From an uncultured Oscillospiraceae bacterium (GTDB lineage Bacteria; Bacillota; Clostridia; Oscillospirales; Oscillospiraceae), in contig CAJUAS010000019.1 in assembly GCA_910584395.1 (NCBI GenBank), forward strand, positions 1 to 34,224: 34,224 nucleotides of DNA. The letters run 5' to 3'. Under the pieces are notes generated by a model that was not told the origin of the DNA, did not search any database, and worked only from the letters and a program-made list of their open reading frames with translations. The position numbers and the translations under genes were made by a program. This document shows, one piece after another, positions 30,304 to 34,224 of the stretch (its first letter is position 1; each line of letters opens with the position of its first letter).

Positions 30304-31217
30304 GGGGTATCCCCCCTCTCTTCATTCTCTTCCGTCTGATATTCCGTCCAGTATTGCCGCACCAGCGCAAACCCCCGATCCAGCCCCTCCCGGTTGGCCG
30401 CGCCGCCCAGCAGCGCGGCGTCCCCGCCGGAAGCTCCCGCCGGATCAAGCTGCCAGCGGGCCATCACCGCCTCGTAAAGGCCCTCCTCGTCCAAGGCCGC
30501 CAGCTCTCGCGCCAGACGCTCCGCCGCCTGACACATATTGCGCTGGCGCAGGCGCAGGACGGTGGTGCTTTCGGAATAGGTCAGCTTTACCTTTGCCACC
30601 GCCCGCCGGGAAGTTTTGGGATACAGCGTAAGCTCCAGCTCCGGGCGGCTCACCGCGTCCACACACCGGCCGTAGGCCAGCTCCAGCGCTGACGCCACGC
30701 ACTCCTCCGCCGAGTCCTCCCCCGGCACGTCCAGCAGCACGGTAAAACCGCTGCCCAGATCCCGCAGGGCGGTCTCCATCTTCCCGGACAGGGCCTCGGC
30801 GCTCTCCACAGTCTCCAGCGCCATGTACTCCGCCGGGGGAATGCGGTAGTCAAAGGCGGCGGTGACCTCGTAATAGGCGATGATCCGGTTGATGTGGAAG
30901 GTGATGTCGGAGAGGGCGTAGCAGCCCAGCGGTTCTTCCTCCATCATCTGCCGCTTGGCCTTTTCCAGATCCACCGTCAGGTTGCCCGGATAGGTGGCGG
31001 GAAAACGGAGATTGCCCTCGGCCTTCCCCTCCTCCACATAGGAACGCAGGGAGGAGAAAAGGCCCGCGTAGGTGTTCACCCGGTAAGTATCCGCCAAAGA
31101 GGACGGAGGTTTTTCCACGTGGGGGGCGGTGTAGGTCGCCTCCCGCTCCAGCATGGACACGCAGGAGGTCAGACAGAGCAGAGCCAGCGCCATGGCCGCA
31201 AGACGTTTATAGGTCAT
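30300..31217 (-). CDS. Predicted lipoprotein of unknown function
   Basis: 305 residues. Signal peptide with lipobox LTSC: Cys19 is the predicted lipidated residue (MTYKRLAAMALALLCLTSC). The mature part is soluble, with IAYYEVTAAFDYRIPPAEY, SGFTVLLDVPGED, PELELTLYPKTSRRAVAKVKL and a C-terminal helical region. I do not recognise a catalytic motif. The ATG at 31217 overlaps yitT by 11 nt and the stop overlaps psuK by 4 nt, so it is firmly inside this operon. The longer frame from 31256 would remove the N-terminal signal peptide. Members of this kind occur beside yitT-like genes in related clostridia as far as I recall (weak). Confidence 0.82.
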   Translation of the reverse strand: MTYKRLAAMALALLCLTSCVSMLEREATYTAPHVEKPPSSLADTYRVNTYAGLFSSLRSYVEEGKAEGNLRFPATYPGNLTVDLEKAKRQMMEEEPLGCYALSDITFHINRIIAYYEVTAAFDYRIPPAEYMALETVESAEALSGKMETALRDLGSGFTVLLDVPGEDSAEECVASALELAYGRCVDAVSRPELELTLYPKTSRRAVAKVKLTYSESTTVLRLRQRNMCQAAERLARELAALDEEGLYEAVMARWQLDPAGASGGDAALLGGAANREGLDRGFALVRQYWTEYQTEENEERGDTP

Positions 31218-32079
31218 TTTTCTTATACTCCCGAAACCCATCGCCCAGCACCTCATGGGCGTCGCAGACGATCAAAAAGGCCGCCGGGTCGATCTCCTTC
31301 ACCAGCGCCTTGAGCTGGACGATCTGCCGCTGCTTAAAGGCGCACATGAGCACCTCCTTGGGCTGGCCGGAATACGCGCCCCTTCCCGTCAGGATGGTCA
31401 CGCCCCGGTCCATATCCTTCACGATGGACTCGGCGATCTCCTTATCAAAGTCGGAGATGATATAAGCCACCTTGGCCGTGTCCATGCCGTAGAGCATCTT
31501 GTCCATGATGACGGTGGAGATATAGAGGCCGATAAGGCCGTAAAGGCCGCTCTCCAAAGAGCGGAACGCCGCCGCCACCGCCAGCACCACCACAAGGTCG
31601 ATGAACAGCAGCAGCTTGCCCACGGGCAGCCAAGAGAATTTCAGCTTCAAAAGCCGGGCCAGCAGGTCTGTGCCCCCGGTGGTGGCCCCCTGACTGAACA
31701 CCAGCCCCAGACTCACCCCCAGCAGCACCCCACCGAAAATGGCCGCCAGCATAGGCTCCATGGTGAGGATGGCGGGGAAAAGGTAGTTGAGGCCGTCAAT
31801 AAACAGGGAGGACAGGGCCATGGCGTAGAGGGAGGACACCAACAGGTGCCCGCCCAGCAGCTTCCACCCCAAGAAAAACAACGGGGCGTTAAAGACGATC
31901 ACCATGACGCCGATGGGCAGCGCGGGAACAAAGGCGTTGACGATCTGGGCAATGCCCGTCACGCCGCCGAAACCGATGTGGTTGGGATCGTAGCACCACA
32001 CGAAGCTGATGGCGTAGACCAGCGCGCCCACAGTGATGATAGCATAGCTTTTCAAAATGTCCAGCGCCTTTGGCTTCAT
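31207..32079 (-). CDS. YitT family membrane protein (DUF161/DUF2179)
   Basis: 290 residues. Five to six membrane segments fill the first about 200 residues, with the family pattern GFGGVTGIAQIVN, a second-half repeat GLVFSQGATTGGTDLLARLL, and PVGKLLLFIDLVVVLAVAAAF. The C-terminal about 85 residues form the cytoplasmic DUF2179 domain, DRGVTILTGRGAYSGQPKEV and VDPAAFLIV-like DPAAFLIVCDAHEVLGDGF. The function of the family is not established; export or metabolite sensing has been suggested. The ATG at 32079 has AAGGAG upstream and lies 18 nt after the topoisomerase stop. Confidence 0.93.
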   Translation of the reverse strand: MKPKALDILKSYAIITVGALVYAISFVWCYDPNHIGFGGVTGIAQIVNAFVPALPIGVMVIVFNAPLFFLGWKLLGGHLLVSSLYAMALSSLFIDGLNYLFPAILTMEPMLAAIFGGVLLGVSLGLVFSQGATTGGTDLLARLLKLKFSWLPVGKLLLFIDLVVVLAVAAAFRSLESGLYGLIGLYISTVIMDKMLYGMDTAKVAYIISDFDKEIAESIVKDMDRGVTILTGRGAYSGQPKEVLMCAFKQRQIVQLKALVKEIDPAAFLIVCDAHEVLGDGFREYKKNDL

Positions 32080-32097
32080 GGAAAGGTCTCCTTCAGA

Positions 32098-34224
32098 TTA
32101 TAAAGTAAGCTGCTCCTGCGCCGCATAGTCCTCCGGGCGCAGCAGCGCGCCGGCGGCGGGGAGGCTGCGCCCGCGGAAGCGGGCGGGGTTGGCGATGCGG
32201 CTCTCCTCCAGCGGCTCCGCCCCCGCCACGGTGTGCTTCCCCTTCAGGGACAGCACATTCACCCCTTGGGTGTTGCGGGTGGTCTTGGGCGCCAGAGAGG
32301 CGGTGTGGAAGATGAGACAACGGGTGTCGGTGGAGTGGATGGCAATTTCCCTGTCCCGGTCCAGCACCATGGCGGTGACCAGCGGGGACTTGTCGCTGTA
32401 CGCCCCGGTGAGCCGCTTGCGCTTGGTCTGGGTCTGGTAGCCCGCCATCTCCACCCGGGCCACCTTGCCGTTTTGGAAGAAGAAGAGCAGGTGGGCGGAG
32501 TAGTCCCCGGTAAGGCAGACGAATTTCACCGTCTCCCCCTGATCCATGCCCAGCTTGGTGGGGAGGTAATCCCCCAGCAGGCTGGCCTTGGAGTCGTCGA
32601 AGTCGCCGAGGCGCGCCTTGTAGCACTGCTGGCGGTCGGTGAACACCAAGATCTCGTCCCGGTTGGTGGTCTCGTAATGGAGGCTTGGGCCGTCCCCCTC
32701 CTTGTATTTCTGCTCCCCGCTCATGCGGAGAGACTGGGGGGTGATTTTCTTGAAATACCCCTCCCGGGAGACAAAGACATGGACGGGGTAGTCCTCCACC
32801 TCGGCGGTGAGGTCCACCTGCTGGGAGGATTCATACTCGTACAGGATCTCCGTTCTGCGGGGGGTGGCGTATTTCTTCTTCACCGCCTCCAGCTCGGTGG
32901 CAATGACCTTCTGGATGCGCTTGTGGGAGTTCACCAGATTCTTGAGGTCGGCGATCTCATCCTCTAATTGAGAGGTTTCCTCCACCCGCTTCAAGATATA
33001 CTCTTTGTTGATGTTGCGGAGCTTGATCTCCGCCACAAATTCCGCCTGAACATTGTCGATGCCGAAGCCGATCATCAGGTTTGGGATGACCTCCGCGTCC
33101 TCCTCGGTCTCCCGGATGATCTTGATGGCCCGGTCGATGTCCAGCAGGATCTTTTTCAGGCCCTTCAACAGGTGGAGCTTCTCCTCCCGCTTTTTCAGGG
33201 TGTAGTAGACCCGCCGCCGCACGCAGTCGGTGCGCCATGCGATCCACTCGTCCAAAATCTCCCCCACGCCCATGACCCGCGGCATTCCGGCAATGAGGAT
33301 GTTGAAGTTGCAGGGGAAGGAATCCTGAAGCGGGGTCGCCCGGCACAGCTTCTGCATCAGCTTTTCCGGGTCTGTGCCCCGCTTGAGATCGATGGTGAGC
33401 TTGAGGCCGGAGAGGTCGGTCTCGTCGCGCATATCCGCGATCTCCTTGATCTTCCCCGCCTTGATGAGTTCGCTGACCTTGTCGATGATGGCCTCGGTGG
33501 TGGTGGTGTAGGGGATCTCATAAATTTCAATGAGGTTGCCCTCCTTGAGATACCGCCACTTGCACCGCACCTTGAACGAGCCGCGGCCGGTGCGGTAGAT
33601 GTTGGCCATCTCCGCGCCGTCGTAGAGAAGCTGACCACCGGTAGAAAAATCCGGGGCTTTTAATACCGTGAGTAGATCGACCGACGGGTCTTTCATGTAG
33701 GCGATGGTGGCGTCGCACACCTCTCCCAAATTAAACCCGCAGAGGTTGGAGGCCATGCCCACGGCGATGCCCTGATTGGCGGAAACCAGAACGTTGGGGA
33801 AGGTGGTGGGCAGCAGGGCCGGCTCTTTCAGCGTGCCGTCGTAGTTGTCCTGAAAGTCCACAGCGTCCTGATCAATGTCCCGGAAAAACTCCCCGGCGAT
33901 GGAATCCAGCTTGGCCTCGGTGTAGCGGGAGGCGGCCCAAGCCATGTCCCGGGAATAGACCTTGCCGAAGTTGCCCTTGGAGTCCACCAAGGGGTGGAGA
34001 AGCGCGCCGTAGCCCCGGGAGAGGCGCACCATGGTGTCGTAAATGGCGGCGTCGCCGTGGGGGTTTAATTTCATGGTCTGGCCCACGATGTTGGCCGACT
34101 TGGTGCGCGCGCCGGAGAGCAGGCCCATTTTATACATGGTGTAGAGGAGCTTGCGGTGGGAGGGCTTAAAGCCGTCGATCTCCGGGATAGCCCGGGAGAC
34201 GATGACGCTCATGGCGTAGGGCAT
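32098..34224 (-). CDS. DNA topoisomerase IV/gyrase-type subunit A, 5' end outside window
   Basis: Breakage-reunion subunit of a type IIA topoisomerase; 708 residues visible. The first visible residues MPYAMSVIVSRAIPEIDGFK are internal in relatives, which begin some 20-40 residues earlier, so the true start is beyond 34224. Catalytic Tyr is in AASRYTEAKL (visible residue 101). The quinolone-resistance region reads NPHGDAAIYDTMVRLSRG, with Ala at the position of GyrA Ser83. A GyrA-box-like QTQTKRKRLTG sits in the C-terminal beta-pinwheel. The sequence matches a clostridial 'topoisomerase IV A' group distinct from housekeeping GyrA; its ATPase partner is probably just upstream, outside the window. 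Confidence 0.93.
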   Translation of the reverse strand: MPYAMSVIVSRAIPEIDGFKPSHRKLLYTMYKMGLLSGARTKSANIVGQTMKLNPHGDAAIYDTMVRLSRGYGALLHPLVDSKGNFGKVYSRDMAWAASRYTEAKLDSIAGEFFRDIDQDAVDFQDNYDGTLKEPALLPTTFPNVLVSANQGIAVGMASNLCGFNLGEVCDATIAYMKDPSVDLLTVLKAPDFSTGGQLLYDGAEMANIYRTGRGSFKVRCKWRYLKEGNLIEIYEIPYTTTTEAIIDKVSELIKAGKIKEIADMRDETDLSGLKLTIDLKRGTDPEKLMQKLCRATPLQDSFPCNFNILIAGMPRVMGVGEILDEWIAWRTDCVRRRVYYTLKKREEKLHLLKGLKKILLDIDRAIKIIRETEEDAEVIPNLMIGFGIDNVQAEFVAEIKLRNINKEYILKRVEETSQLEDEIADLKNLVNSHKRIQKVIATELEAVKKKYATPRRTEILYEYESSQQVDLTAEVEDYPVHVFVSREGYFKKITPQSLRMSGEQKYKEGDGPSLHYETTNRDEILVFTDRQQCYKARLGDFDDSKASLLGDYLPTKLGMDQGETVKFVCLTGDYSAHLLFFFQNGKVARVEMAGYQTQTKRKRLTGAYSDKSPLVTAMVLDRDREIAIHSTDTRCLIFHTASLAPKTTRNTQGVNVLSLKGKHTVAGAEPLEESRIANPARFRGRSLPAAGALLRPEDYAAQEQLTL

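Noticed and set aside
1..34224. CRISPR array, prophage or transposon
   Set aside because: No regularly spaced repeats with unique spacers, no cas, phage structural, integrase or transposase genes were found on either strand.

Overview
The window is about 34 kb of chromosome from a high-GC (about 60-65%) anaerobic Firmicute. The gene content fits a gut clostridium of the Oscillospiraceae (Flavonifractor/Lawsonibacter-like). Evidence: a Clostridia-type V/A-ATPase operon, strong AGGAGG ribosome-binding sites, TTGxxx-17-TATAAT promoters, a VanR-like regulator and a clostridial topoisomerase IV-type A subunit. The family assignment is inference; no rRNA is present. Most of the window is core chromosome. 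No CRISPR array, prophage, transposase or integrase was found.

Layout, left to right. 1-2.0 kb (minus): 5' part of prfC (release factor 3), a conserved TIM-barrel-like protein of unknown function with its own promoter, and a small XRE regulator bracketed by two similar hairpins. 2.0-6.3 kb (minus): trmL-pgk-tpiA-gpmI, a lower-glycolysis operon with a strong terminator-like hairpin between tpiA and gpmI. 6.4-8.6 kb (plus): proB-proA (proline synthesis) with promoter, leader hairpin and a bidirectional terminator. 8.6-12.0 kb (minus): an S-layer-homology surface protein translationally coupled to a membrane-anchored sugar-binding-like protein. 12.1-15.2 kb (minus): nadE coupled by ATGA overlaps to two half-size ChrA transporter genes; nadE has a sharply bounded AT-rich patch. 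15.3-23.9 kb (minus): a complete nine-gene V-type ATPase operon (G/H-I-K-E-C-F-A-B-D) whose K subunit carries the sodium-coordinating residues known from Enterococcus hirae.

24.1-24.4 kb (plus): tRNA-Met, tRNA-Glu and tRNA-Val behind a consensus promoter. 24.5-26.7 kb: a small accessory-looking island right after the tRNAs. It holds three small DNA-binding proteins (one XRE, two ribbon-helix-helix), a small helical protein and an unrecognised membrane-anchored coiled-coil protein. The coiled-coil gene is divergent from one ribbon-helix-helix gene across a three-copy, 12-bp-period operator-like repeat. This is the least explained part of the window. 26.7-34.2 kb (minus): a tightly packed run of topoisomerase IV-type subunit A (5' end outside the window), yitT, a lipoprotein, psuK-psuG (pseudouridine breakdown), an orphan VanR-like response regulator and pta.

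How the parts fit: pgk/tpiA/gpmI and pta support fermentative ATP and acetate production, and the V-ATPase probably couples ATP to a sodium gradient. No obviously new multi-gene defence or metabolic system is visible. The best leads are the coiled-coil/RHH pair with its iterated operator, the nadE mosaic patch, the orphan regulator at the end of psuKG, and the S-layer protein/binding-protein pair.
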